Of a stretch of 64,000 nucleotides of DNA, positions 42,252-50,271 are shown in pieces. The notes under the pieces were generated by a model that was not told where the DNA came from, searched no databases, and was given only the letters and a program-made list of their open reading frames with translations. A program made the position numbers and the translations under genes. Source of the stretch: Anaerolineae bacterium (lineage in GTDB: Bacteria > Chloroflexota > Anaerolineae > Aggregatilineales > UBA2796); NCBI GenBank assembly GCA_025055255.1, contig JANWYI010000015.1, positions 4,996 through 68,995 of the forward strand, given 5' to 3'. Numbering within the stretch: position 1 is the stretch's first letter; each line of letters opens with the position of its first letter.

Positions 42252-43379
42252 TTAGGGCAGTTGTTCGTCAAGAGCGAGGTAAATGAGCTGCTCGGCGTAG
42301 GCGCAGTTGGCAGATGGTGTCATGTGAAAGTCGGTATCCGTGAACTGATCAGGCGGCACAGCGTCCCACAAGTCAAAGTAGCGCCAACCTTCGCGCTCAG
42401 CGACCTGCTGAAAGGCAACGCGGTAGCCATCATATGCCCAGCGTGGATAGTAAGTGTTATAGCGCAGTGGATGCGACTCGTTACGGTAGATCGGCTCATT
42501 GACCAAGACGGTTGGGACGCCCTGTGCAGCAGCAAGCTCAACGCCTGCCTTTAGCACGTCAAAATTCAGGTCTTCAGGCGCGATCTTGCCTGCCTCGCGC
42601 AGGCGCAGCACGTTGACCGAAAGCACGTTGTCGTCGGGCAGTAAATTGACAGGATGCGGCGCGACAAAGCGCGGCAAGACGTGATCAATGCGCGTGCTCG
42701 CCCATGCAGGCGCGTAGAGCTGGTGGCGTAGCCAATCAGCAATGTCACGACGCTGTCCAAAGAACGTGCGTTCCTGCCACGCGCGAGACGGCAACGGATA
42801 TTGGTCAAGTTTGAAGGCGTACTGCGCCTGCAGCGCTGAGACTTCCTCACGGTGTGCCAGAATCAGCGGAAAGTCGAGCTGATCAGACGGATAGAGCGAA
42901 GCAAGCGACGTTGACCAGATGATCAGGTCAGACTGATAGACTAGAGCACGGCGCAAAATCAAGAAATCCTTGATAACGGTCAACGTTGGATAGCCGAGGT
43001 TATAAGCGCGCACGCGACGTCCGTCTTCAGTGCGTAGCTCAAGCGCGTTGATACAAGCAGCCTGCGTCTGATCGGCGCGCAGCAGGTAGCCCCAGATCGC
43101 CGAGTCGCCCAGCATGACCACGCGGAACTCGTCCGCTGCTTTTGGACGCGCAATCGCATGTGACGCAAACAGCTGCTCAAGGCTGTTGACAGTCACGGCG
43201 TAAGACACTTCAGGGAACTCGGCAAATGGGAAGCGCTCGCGCGGCGGAAACAATACGCCGTAGACGCTCAGCCGATTGAGCCAGTCCAGCGGCTGTGCCG
43301 CGTACCAAAGGACGTTGAACAAGACAAACAGTGTTGCTGCCTTGACTAGGACGCGCCACAGCCGAACAGAGTCGCTCAT
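42252..43379 (-). CDS. SGNH-hydrolase-like protein paired with MBOAT acyltransferase
   Basis: A 375-residue protein with one N-terminal membrane anchor (LVKAATLFVLFNVLWYAAQPL). VVMLGDSAIWGYLL carries the block I Gly-Asp-Ser of SGNH esterases and acetyltransferases, and DTDFHMTPSANCAYA supplies the C-terminal Asp-x-x-His region (here DFH). The layout matches AlgJ/AlgX- or DltD-like partners that move acetyl groups onto exported polysaccharides. Its ATG overlaps the MBOAT stop by 4 nt, so the two genes form a unit. Confidence 0.8.
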   Translation of the reverse strand: MSDSVRLWRVLVKAATLFVLFNVLWYAAQPLDWLNRLSVYGVLFPPRERFPFAEFPEVSYAVTVNSLEQLFASHAIARPKAADEFRVVMLGDSAIWGYLLRADQTQAACINALELRTEDGRRVRAYNLGYPTLTVIKDFLILRRALVYQSDLIIWSTSLASLYPSDQLDFPLILAHREEVSALQAQYAFKLDQYPLPSRAWQERTFFGQRRDIADWLRHQLYAPAWASTRIDHVLPRFVAPHPVNLLPDDNVLSVNVLRLREAGKIAPEDLNFDVLKAGVELAAAQGVPTVLVNEPIYRNESHPLRYNTYYPRWAYDGYRVAFQQVAEREGWRYFDLWDAVPPDQFTDTDFHMTPSANCAYAEQLIYLALDEQLP

Positions 43380-44578
43380 CTGCCGATCAGACCTCCAAAC
43401 GCTTTGCCGATCAACTCAGGCTCTGGTAGAGCGAAGAAAATCCAGCCGAGCGCTACGTAGTGGAACGTCGCTAAGACGCTCAGGACGCTGATCAGACGCG
43501 CCAAGAGCGGACGCGCCTTCACGAAGGCGTCCCAACTGGCTGCACGCACTGACCATTGCCTGAACAGCCATAGACCGACGCCGTGCCAAATGCCCCACAG
43601 CACAAAGTTGAGCGTCGCACCGTGCCACAAGCCGATCAAGACCATTGTGCCGAGTTGTGCGGTCAAAACCACGCCCTCGCGCCATGCTTTGAGCGGCGTG
43701 CGCAACAGTTCGCGGCTGGCAGGGGTGAAAAAGTACAGGCGGAACCATGTTGAGAGCGTGATGTGCCAGCTGTTCCAAAATGCCTGCAAATTGCGCTTGA
43801 GGTACGGCGCTTCAAAGTTCTCAGGCAGTTTGATGCCTGCCCAGATGCCGATGCCAATGGCGATGTCAGTGTAACCACTGAAATCTAGGAACAGTCGAAA
43901 GGCGTAGGCGTAGAGCATCAGCCAGAACATCGCTGCACTGACGAGCGTGCCTGTCTGCGCGTCGTTGACCAGCTGTGGCGAGAGCGCCGCGAGCGCTAGT
44001 GAGTCGGCTAAGACGAACTTCTTGAACAAGCCGCGCATCAAGCGCAAGGCGCCGTGCTTGAAGCGCTCTGGAGCAAGCGGCACTTCAAGCGCCTGTGCAA
44101 ACTGCTCTACGCGCGCAATCGGACCTGCGGCGATAGCGGGGAAAAAGAGCGCATATAGCGCAAACTGCATCAGTGGCAGTTGTTTCAGTCTACCGCTGCG
44201 GAAGTCCAGCAGGACGTGCAACAGCCGAAAGGCGAGGTAAGAGAAGCCGATCCAAGCAAACGTTTGTCCGATGTTCAGCGCGTCGCCACTTGCCATTTGC
44301 AAAGCGGGTAACTTCAAAAGGGCAAAAATGCCGATGATGCAGAACATCGCCATCAGCGCCATGCGCCGACGCGCAGGCGTATCGCGCTGAGTCAGCCACC
44401 AGACACCAGCAGTCAACGCAACGGACGCTAATGGCAGCCAGAGCGTTGGCGAGACATCCCATTGCAGCAAAATTAGGAAGATGACGCTGGCAAACAAGAG
44501 CAGCGGCAAGCGTAGCGCGCTGAACAGAGGTATGAGCAGCGCACAGAGCGCCATGCCGCCGATCAGGATCAGTGTCAT
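43376..44578 (-). CDS. MBOAT family membrane O-acyltransferase
   Basis: A 400-residue, about 10-helix protein. FAWIGFSYLAFRLLHVLLDF, LDFSGYTDIAIGIGIWAGIKLPENFEAPY and FWNSWHITLSTWFRLY are the conserved MBOAT core, and GLWHGATLNFVLWGIWHGVGL carries the catalytic His. AlgI/DltB-type members transfer acyl groups across the membrane to a periplasmic or extracellular SGNH partner, here the next gene. The acceptor polymer is unknown. AAGGTC lies before the ATG. Confidence 0.92.
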   Translation of the reverse strand: MTLILIGGMALCALLIPLFSALRLPLLLFASVIFLILLQWDVSPTLWLPLASVALTAGVWWLTQRDTPARRRMALMAMFCIIGIFALLKLPALQMASGDALNIGQTFAWIGFSYLAFRLLHVLLDFRSGRLKQLPLMQFALYALFFPAIAAGPIARVEQFAQALEVPLAPERFKHGALRLMRGLFKKFVLADSLALAALSPQLVNDAQTGTLVSAAMFWLMLYAYAFRLFLDFSGYTDIAIGIGIWAGIKLPENFEAPYLKRNLQAFWNSWHITLSTWFRLYFFTPASRELLRTPLKAWREGVVLTAQLGTMVLIGLWHGATLNFVLWGIWHGVGLWLFRQWSVRAASWDAFVKARPLLARLISVLSVLATFHYVALGWIFFALPEPELIGKAFGGLIGR

Positions 44579-44660
44579 GCGTTAAAAAGACCTTGCCGCC
44601 ACTTGATTTTCACAGGATCGCGGCGCAACTTTGCCTGAAAGCGACCGCTTGAGAAGCAAC

Positions 44661-45128
44661 TCAGCCGTTTGAGTCAGCGCGTGCTTTAACAGAGCCGCTG
44701 CCGTGCCAGAAAAGCGCGTATTTCTCATCTAGCGCTGTGCCAAAGCCGAGCGCCTCGAAAAACTCAGGCGTTGAGGTCACTACCAGCACTTGGCGGATGT
44801 TGAGCGCTTCGGCTGTCTGTGTGGCGACCTTGACCAGTGCAGCGCCGTAACCTTTGCCGCGTGCCTTCTCAGAGACGACCAGCGAGCGCAGCTCGGCAAT
44901 CTTGCGGCTGTAAATTTCCAGACAGCACGTGCCGACTATCTCGTCACCCTCAACGGCGACCCACCACGTCGGCAACAGCTCACGGATTTCATCATCAGTG
45001 CGTGGCAAGAGTTTGTCGAGGTTAGCATTAATCAGGCGCTGAATGGCAGGGATGTCTTCCTCAGTAGCAAGACGTACCGCGTTCAGCGCAACTTGGTCTG
45101 TCTGTGAAGAATGTTGTACAGGTTGCAT
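44661..45128 (-). CDS. GNAT N-acetyltransferase (N-acetylglutamate synthase-like)
   Basis: A 155-residue GNAT. VRLATEEDIPAIQRLI begins the fold; IAELRSLVVSEKARGKGYGAALV is the acetyl-CoA loop (R-x-x-G-x-G/A) and VLVVTSTPEFFEALGF follows. The LLPRTDDEIRELLPTWWVA segment resembles the GNAT domain of ArgA-type N-acetylglutamate synthases, so a role in arginine synthesis is possible. The start ATG at 45128 overlaps the preceding stop as TAATG, a classical coupling signal. Confidence 0.82.
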   Translation of the reverse strand: MQPVQHSSQTDQVALNAVRLATEEDIPAIQRLINANLDKLLPRTDDEIRELLPTWWVAVEGDEIVGTCCLEIYSRKIAELRSLVVSEKARGKGYGAALVKVATQTAEALNIRQVLVVTSTPEFFEALGFGTALDEKYALFWHGSGSVKARADSNG

Positions 45129-46594
45129 TACCGCCAACTAGCTCTGTAAGTGCGCACGTCTGCCTTGCCGCCTTCAAGGTAGCGCCGAACTGACTCGGCA
45201 GTCGCTGTGGCGCGATAAAGGATGACATTCGCGTCTGCGCAATCTACCACAGTCAACTGGACTGCTTTGATCGGCTCGCCAGCAGCCACCACGTGATCGG
45301 CTACCAGCTCCATTGCCTCATAAACACGGCTTTGTAGCGCCCTGCCTGAGCTGCCACAAATGGTCAAACGGAAAGTATCGCCCTCGCGGCTGGTGGCAGG
45401 CTGTGCAAAGCCGCGCTGGGCAAGGCTTTGTTGTGCATTGCGCAGCGCTTGCGTCACAGGATCAGGCGCAAGGAGAGGTACGATCAGCGCCACGAGCGCT
45501 AGAATAGCTATCACAATCACTAACAAGCTGAGCAGCGCCCAGATAGGCGAACGTCGGTTAGCACGGCGCTCTGTGGCGAACGGATCATAGGCAGGCGCCT
45601 CAGCCACAAGGCGACCTGATTTGGGACGGCGCTCACGCTCGCGCTCAGGCACAGTTGGCTGAGTCGGCGCTGCAGGCTCAGGCTCGCCATATTCAAAGGT
45701 CGTTGGCTGTTGCTCTTTTTTGCGGCGTCCGCGTCTACCGCGTTGTTTCTCCTCTTGCTGAGCAATTTGACCGACAAAAGCAGGCTCGCTACTGAAAATT
45801 GCGTCAAGTTCTGCATCAAGCTCTGCCTCTGAGCGCGTTTGCTCAGCAGGCGCGCTTTGCGGCTCGGCTCTTGCCTCAAGGAGCGCCTCAAGTCCAGCCA
45901 CTGTCTCAGCATGGTCAGAGCGTGGCTCACTTGGCGCGCTTTGTGAGCGCTCACTAGGCAAATCAGGCGCGCCTTGGCGGCGTATCTGTTGTGCTTCAGC
46001 GGTCATGCCAAAAACGGTTCTCAGATCATCCTCTTCAGTAGGCGTACTCGGCACATCCACGCTGGCTTTGCCGCCGAAGAGCTCATCAAGGTCGAGGTTG
46101 CTCTGCGCAGCGCTAGTCTCAGGCATTGACCATGCCGTGACGCTGAAGTCGTCTGTGGCAGGCGTCCAAGTCACGCTTTGTGCCTCAGGAGCAGGCGACC
46201 GTGCCAGCAGGTCGTCAATGTTGAAATCGCCAACATCGAAAGCAGGCTCAGCAGGCGGCTTGGACGTGAACTCAGGATAGTCTGTGAAGCTGAAGGAGCT
46301 TGGATCAAAGGCAGGCGCAATTGGTTGGCTCGGCGCAAGATCAGGATATTCCGCGATAAGCTGCTGATAGGCTTCGCGCGCTTCGGCATGATCAGGGCGC
46401 AGGCGCAGCACATTTGTGAGTGCCTCAGCTGCTTCTGCTGGCTCACTGACAGCGTTTGCCATCAGCCACCATGCATCTGCGTTGTCAGGATCGTTGTTGA
46501 GGACGCGCCGCAAAATCGTGATTGCCTCATCAAGCCGTTCCTGCTGAATGTATGTGTATGCCTGCTTTAATTGATTGCGCGTTTCGTTTGCCAT
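45128..46594 (-). CDS. TPR/disordered/single-TM protein
   Basis: A 488-residue protein. Residues 1-80 hold about two TPRs (AYTYIQQERLDEAITILRR, ADAWWLMANAVSEPAEAAEA). Residues 90-355 are acidic, Pro/Ser/Glu-rich and probably disordered, with repeated hydrophobic patches. A membrane helix (PIWALLSLLVIVIAILALV) follows near 370-395, then an extracytoplasmic domain of about 90 residues (LTICGSSGRALQSRVYEAME, then VQLTVVDCAD). ATG 46594 is chosen, with GAAAGGG upstream; longer starts would enter the preceding gene. Last member of the clp-kinase cluster. Confidence 0.8.
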   Translation of the reverse strand: MANETRNQLKQAYTYIQQERLDEAITILRRVLNNDPDNADAWWLMANAVSEPAEAAEALTNVLRLRPDHAEAREAYQQLIAEYPDLAPSQPIAPAFDPSSFSFTDYPEFTSKPPAEPAFDVGDFNIDDLLARSPAPEAQSVTWTPATDDFSVTAWSMPETSAAQSNLDLDELFGGKASVDVPSTPTEEDDLRTVFGMTAEAQQIRRQGAPDLPSERSQSAPSEPRSDHAETVAGLEALLEARAEPQSAPAEQTRSEAELDAELDAIFSSEPAFVGQIAQQEEKQRGRRGRRKKEQQPTTFEYGEPEPAAPTQPTVPERERERRPKSGRLVAEAPAYDPFATERRANRRSPIWALLSLLVIVIAILALVALIVPLLAPDPVTQALRNAQQSLAQRGFAQPATSREGDTFRLTICGSSGRALQSRVYEAMELVADHVVAAGEPIKAVQLTVVDCADANVILYRATATAESVRRYLEGGKADVRTYRASWR

Positions 46595-46676
46595 GCGCCA
46601 CGCCCTTTCTCTGCATGCGCTTTTGAGCGCCACACTTGGCGTCATTATAGTGAAGCAAGGCGCTTTGTGCAAACGC

Positions 46677-48122
46677 TCAATCCTGCAGGGCGCGCTGTGC
46701 TGCGCTCGCCAAAAGCCGACCGCCAATGCGCGCTGCTATGTGCACATCCTCAACAGACTCGACCACTGTAGCAAGTGCCAGAGCGCGTCCGTCGGGGAGC
46801 GCTACAAAGCCGATGAGCCAGCCGTGCTGAGTGTTGCCTGAGAAAGCGAGGCTGGCATGTGCGTAGAGCGTCGCCTCAGGCGGCAAGTCAGATGTTAGAG
46901 CGGCTTGAGCGCTGCCGCTCAAGACAGATTCGCGTAGCGCAGCGCGCATGCGCTCAGCTGCTTCACGAGTCATCGCTGCACGCTCTATCGAAAGGCGCGA
47001 CACTGGTTGCCACGTCTCAGAGTCAGGTGCGCGCAGTGCGTCTGCGATGTACGGCGTCACTAGGTTGCCGTAGTTGGCGATTCCGCTCGCTACAAGCGCC
47101 ATTTGCAACGGCGTAACAGTCAAGTCACCTTGTCCGACGCCTGCGCGCAGACGATCTGTTGGTGCGGTCAACTCGTTAAGTGGCGTAACGCGCCGCTCAG
47201 CAGCGACTGGATAGCCGTCCAAAGGCGAGACGCTCAGCAGTCCGAAGGCGGCGATTTTCTCCTGCACCTGAGCAGGGTATTCAAGGGCAAACTCAGCGAA
47301 AAGGCGCGGACAGCCGTACGCAAGCGCGTCTTCTAAGCCTTTGATTGGCGCAGATGGCTCAACAGCGCAGCGTACGGTCAGCGCGTCGAGGCTAAGAGGC
47401 AAGGCAGCCGACGCGAATGTGTGTGGTTGCCCAGCAGGATTGGCTAACATCGCCGCGTAAATGATGAGTTGTAGTGCACCGCCTAACTGGTAAGTGCCTT
47501 GCAGAGCGCGATTGAGCAGCGGCGCGCTCGGATCGTTGCGCAGCCGTTCCCAATCCGCATCAAGGGTATTCGGATCGTAGATCGGCGTGCTGTAGAGCAG
47601 CCGCACAGCGCCGCTCGGCACCTCCAGCAACACAGCGGCGCCGCGGTGCTCACCAAAGGCTTGTGCCGCAACGACTTGCAGCTGTACGTCTACTGTCAGG
47701 CGCAAATCGTCACCACGTAGTGGACGATTGAGCAACTCATCGAGCGCAGCCGACCAAGCATCCGAACGCGCCGTGCCACGCAAAGCGTCCTCAAAGGCGA
47801 ACTCTGCGCCGCTGCTCCCATAAACCAGACTGTAATAACCTGTGACGCTGAAAGCAGACTCATGCGGATAGACACGGCGCTGCGCAACTGCGCCAGAGAG
47901 CATGCGTCCGCTCGGCTCAGAGCGTGCCAAAACGACGCTATTGCGGTCAAGAATGCGTCCGCGCACAGTAGCGCGCTCAGCTTCTATGCGGCGCGGATTA
48001 TCGGCGCGTGTGCGCAGCCTATCGCGTTCAATCACGCTCCAGTAGGTCAAATTTAGCGCGACAATCAAAAAGGCTATCAGACTGCCAATCGCAACATTTT
48101 GCAGGCGCCTGCCCACAGACAC
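46677..48122 (-). CDS. Degenerate PbpA/FtsI-type penicillin-binding protein (probable pseudoenzyme)
   Basis: About 481 residues with one N-terminal membrane anchor. NPRRIEAERATVRGRILDRN is the class B PBP start and YDPNTLDADWERLRNDPSAP leads to LLNRALQGTYQLGGALQ. In active enzymes that last motif is PPGSTFK, so the catalytic SxxK is replaced by GALQ. The SxN motif (SCN) reads YGCP, and KTG is replaced by SGN (AFSGNTQHGWLIGF). VGQGDLTVTPLQMALVASGIAN, however, is well preserved. Fold kept, catalysis lost: a structural or sensory role is inferred. The start is uncertain (GTG 48122, GTG 48116 or TTG 48146). Confidence 0.85.
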   Translation of the reverse strand: MSVGRRLQNVAIGSLIAFLIVALNLTYWSVIERDRLRTRADNPRRIEAERATVRGRILDRNSVVLARSEPSGRMLSGAVAQRRVYPHESAFSVTGYYSLVYGSSGAEFAFEDALRGTARSDAWSAALDELLNRPLRGDDLRLTVDVQLQVVAAQAFGEHRGAAVLLEVPSGAVRLLYSTPIYDPNTLDADWERLRNDPSAPLLNRALQGTYQLGGALQLIIYAAMLANPAGQPHTFASAALPLSLDALTVRCAVEPSAPIKGLEDALAYGCPRLFAEFALEYPAQVQEKIAAFGLLSVSPLDGYPVAAERRVTPLNELTAPTDRLRAGVGQGDLTVTPLQMALVASGIANYGNLVTPYIADALRAPDSETWQPVSRLSIERAAMTREAAERMRAALRESVLSGSAQAALTSDLPPEATLYAHASLAFSGNTQHGWLIGFVALPDGRALALATVVESVEDVHIAARIGGRLLASAAQRALQD

Positions 48123-48123
48123 C

Positions 48124-49032
48124 TCAACCGCACTTGACAGCTTCAATCAGCGACAGGCTGCCATTTTCTGTCAAAAGCACTATGTAACCTGCCTCAACGT
48201 GCCAGATCAGTGCCTCTGCTGGCACAGTGAGCTTGAGCTCACTGTGCGGCATGGTCTCTGAAAAACACAGCAAGCGATTGCCGAGCAATACAAGGGCACG
48301 CGCCGCGTCAGGACTCCACGTCACTTGGTGGACAAACTCACCTTCGCCTAGCGGCAAATAGAGCGGTCTGTAGTGGCGCGAAGTTACTTGCCAGATGAAG
48401 ACATCAAACAGCGTGCCGACTCCGAGCAGATCGTCGCCCAGACTTTGTAGGCTGAGCGGCGGACGTAGCTCAGCTGTGTAGCGATCTTGTAAATTGCCGA
48501 TGCTGTCATAGCGCACTAGGAAACCTTGCTCGTACGTGCCGCGCAAGGCGCCGCCAACGGCTAGCCTATCGCCTTGCCATGCCAGAGCTGTCACAATACC
48601 TTCGGCTGACCATTCAGCTATGAGCGCAAGCGGTCTAGTTTGCCATATCTGCACACGATCACTACCTGCAGCGGCAAGCCGTGCGCCATTAGCTTGCCAT
48701 GCAAGAGCGCGAATGTCAGAAGACTCTGCTGTGCTGCATTCCTGTCTAAAATCTGGCACAGACCACAAACATAGGCGTCCGTTGGCGTCGCCTGTGGCAA
48801 GCAGGACGCCTTCAGGTTGCCATGCCAGAGCTGTCAGCGCTGCACCTCTGCCACCTAGCACTGCCAGAAGCTGTTGAGTGTGTGCATCGTACAGACGCAC
48901 TTGATCCTCAACGCCAAGCGCGATCATGTTATTTGTCGCGCTCCACGTCATCAGCAAGCGACCTTTGGCGTGGCTGGTCATGCTGCTGCTCAACAAGATA
49001 CTGAGCAGAATCAGCGCGCTAATCCATCTCAT
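48124..49032 (-). CDS. Secreted WD40-type beta-propeller
   Basis: A 302-residue protein with a signal peptide (MRWISALILLSILLSSSMTSHA). Repeats of about 42 residues with terminal Trp dipeptides follow: LTALAWQPEGVLLATGDANG then LCLWS, IRALAWQANGARLAAAGS then VQIWQ, VTALAWQGDRLAVGGAL, and VHQVTWSPDAARALVLLG. This gives about six to seven blades. No enzyme motif; a protein- or ligand-binding role outside the membrane is inferred. ATG 49032 overlaps the SDR gene by 14 nt, and its stop nearly touches the PBP start. Confidence 0.82.
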   Translation of the reverse strand: MRWISALILLSILLSSSMTSHAKGRLLMTWSATNNMIALGVEDQVRLYDAHTQQLLAVLGGRGAALTALAWQPEGVLLATGDANGRLCLWSVPDFRQECSTAESSDIRALAWQANGARLAAAGSDRVQIWQTRPLALIAEWSAEGIVTALAWQGDRLAVGGALRGTYEQGFLVRYDSIGNLQDRYTAELRPPLSLQSLGDDLLGVGTLFDVFIWQVTSRHYRPLYLPLGEGEFVHQVTWSPDAARALVLLGNRLLCFSETMPHSELKLTVPAEALIWHVEAGYIVLLTENGSLSLIEAVKCG

Positions 49033-49846
49033 AGCCGCCGTCAATGTTCAAGGCTTGCCCTGTGATGTAATCTGACTCAGGGGCGCACAAAAAGGCGACC
49101 ACCTGTGCCACATCTTGGCAGGTCGCTGGACGGCGCAATGGTACTTTCTCATCAACGCGCTGCTGTAGCCAAGCGCCTTTAGGCAGACCACGCCGCTGTT
49201 GCCCCTCGACCAGGTCTATGTAATCCCACATTGGTGTCTGCACTAGACCAGGGCATACTGCATTGACGTTAATGTTATAAGGCGCGAGGCGCAAAGCGGC
49301 GCTCTGTGTAATGCTGATAACCGCTGCTTTTGAGGCGGCGTATTGCGGCGCATTGGCTCTGCCACGCCTGCCCGTCACTGAGGACAGATTGACGATCTTG
49401 CCAAAGCTGCGCGGCGCGCGTCCTGCCGCCTTGATTGCCTCTGGCACTTGAGCGATCATTTGCCGCGCCACGCTCTGCAAGGTGAAAAACAGACCTTCCA
49501 CATTGGTGTGCATCAGCCAACGCCATTGCTCAGGCGTGATTTCCATCAAATCCACGCGCTCGTTGACGCCTGCATTGTTGATCAAAATGTCAATGCGCCC
49601 GAAATGCTCAGCTACCGCAGCAACCATGCTGCGCACTGCTGCATGATCGCCAACATCTAGCACATGTACCTGTGCCTGCACTCCGAGAGCGCGCACTTTC
49701 TCGCCTGTGCGATGCGCCGTCTCAGGATTGATCTCAGCGATCACGATGTGCGCGCCTTGCTCAGCGAAATGCAGCGCTATTGCCTCGCCAATGCCCTGTC
49801 CTGCACCTGTGACTATTGCAACCTTGTCCTGAAAGCGTTTGTCCAT
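49019..49846 (-). CDS. Short-chain dehydrogenase/reductase
   Basis: A 275-residue classical SDR. VTGAGQGIGEAIA binds the cofactor, NNAGVNERVDLME follows, Ser in VNLSSVTGRRG and YAASKAAV form the catalytic Ser-Tyr-Lys set, and the C-terminus has NIDGGYEMD. An acidic end to strand 2 (IVIAEINPE) predicts NAD(H) rather than NADP(H). The substrate is unknown. Its place between FHA and propeller genes in an otherwise signalling-type cluster is unexpected. Confidence 0.93.
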   Translation of the reverse strand: MDKRFQDKVAIVTGAGQGIGEAIALHFAEQGAHIVIAEINPETAHRTGEKVRALGVQAQVHVLDVGDHAAVRSMVAAVAEHFGRIDILINNAGVNERVDLMEITPEQWRWLMHTNVEGLFFTLQSVARQMIAQVPEAIKAAGRAPRSFGKIVNLSSVTGRRGRANAPQYAASKAAVISITQSAALRLAPYNINVNAVCPGLVQTPMWDYIDLVEGQQRRGLPKGAWLQQRVDEKVPLRRPATCQDVAQVVAFLCAPESDYITGQALNIDGGYEMD

Positions 49847-49879
49847 TGATAGCCTGATTGTGCGCTGTGCTGGAGATTC

Positions 49880-50260
49880 TCATGCGCCGTCTTCGTCCAG
49901 TGCCTCAAGGTTTGAACCACTCTGAATACCATCAAAGCGTAGCCATGTGCGCCCAACGCGAAAGAGCGTGTTCGGCGCGATCTCATGAGGCTGCTCAGCA
50001 GCGACTTTGTCGTTGCGAAAGCCGATGAAAGTGCCATTGCGGCTGTTCTTGTCAACAAGAACACAGCGCCCTGAGCTCAGCTCACAGATTAAGTGCGCAT
50101 GCGTGCGCGAGACTTGCTGGTCATACTCAATGTTGATGTGCGCGCCTTGACTGCGCCCGATCACGATAGTCATCGCCTTGCTGTCACTCGGCACTTCCCA
50201 TGAGAGCGTCTTGCCGTCGAGCGGACCGCTCATGTACGTGATTGAGACTGTTTGACGCAT
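49880..50260 (-). CDS. FHA-domain protein
   Basis: A 126-residue single FHA domain. TIVIGRSQGAHINIEYDQQVSRTHAHL (GR and SRxH phosphopeptide-binding loops) and LVDKNSRNGTFIGF (S-x-N-G loop) are intact; the end reads APNTLFRVGRTWLRF. It lies 11 bp after the kinase/TPR gene, which makes it a likely reader of that kinase's phosphothreonines. Confidence 0.9.
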   Translation of the reverse strand: MRQTVSITYMSGPLDGKTLSWEVPSDSKAMTIVIGRSQGAHINIEYDQQVSRTHAHLICELSSGRCVLVDKNSRNGTFIGFRNDKVAAEQPHEIAPNTLFRVGRTWLRFDGIQSGSNLEALDEDGA

Positions 50261-50271
50261 AGTTCGATTGA

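Noticed and set aside
46677-48122. Active transpeptidase annotation for the PBP-like gene
   Set aside because: SxxK, SxN and KTG are all substituted.
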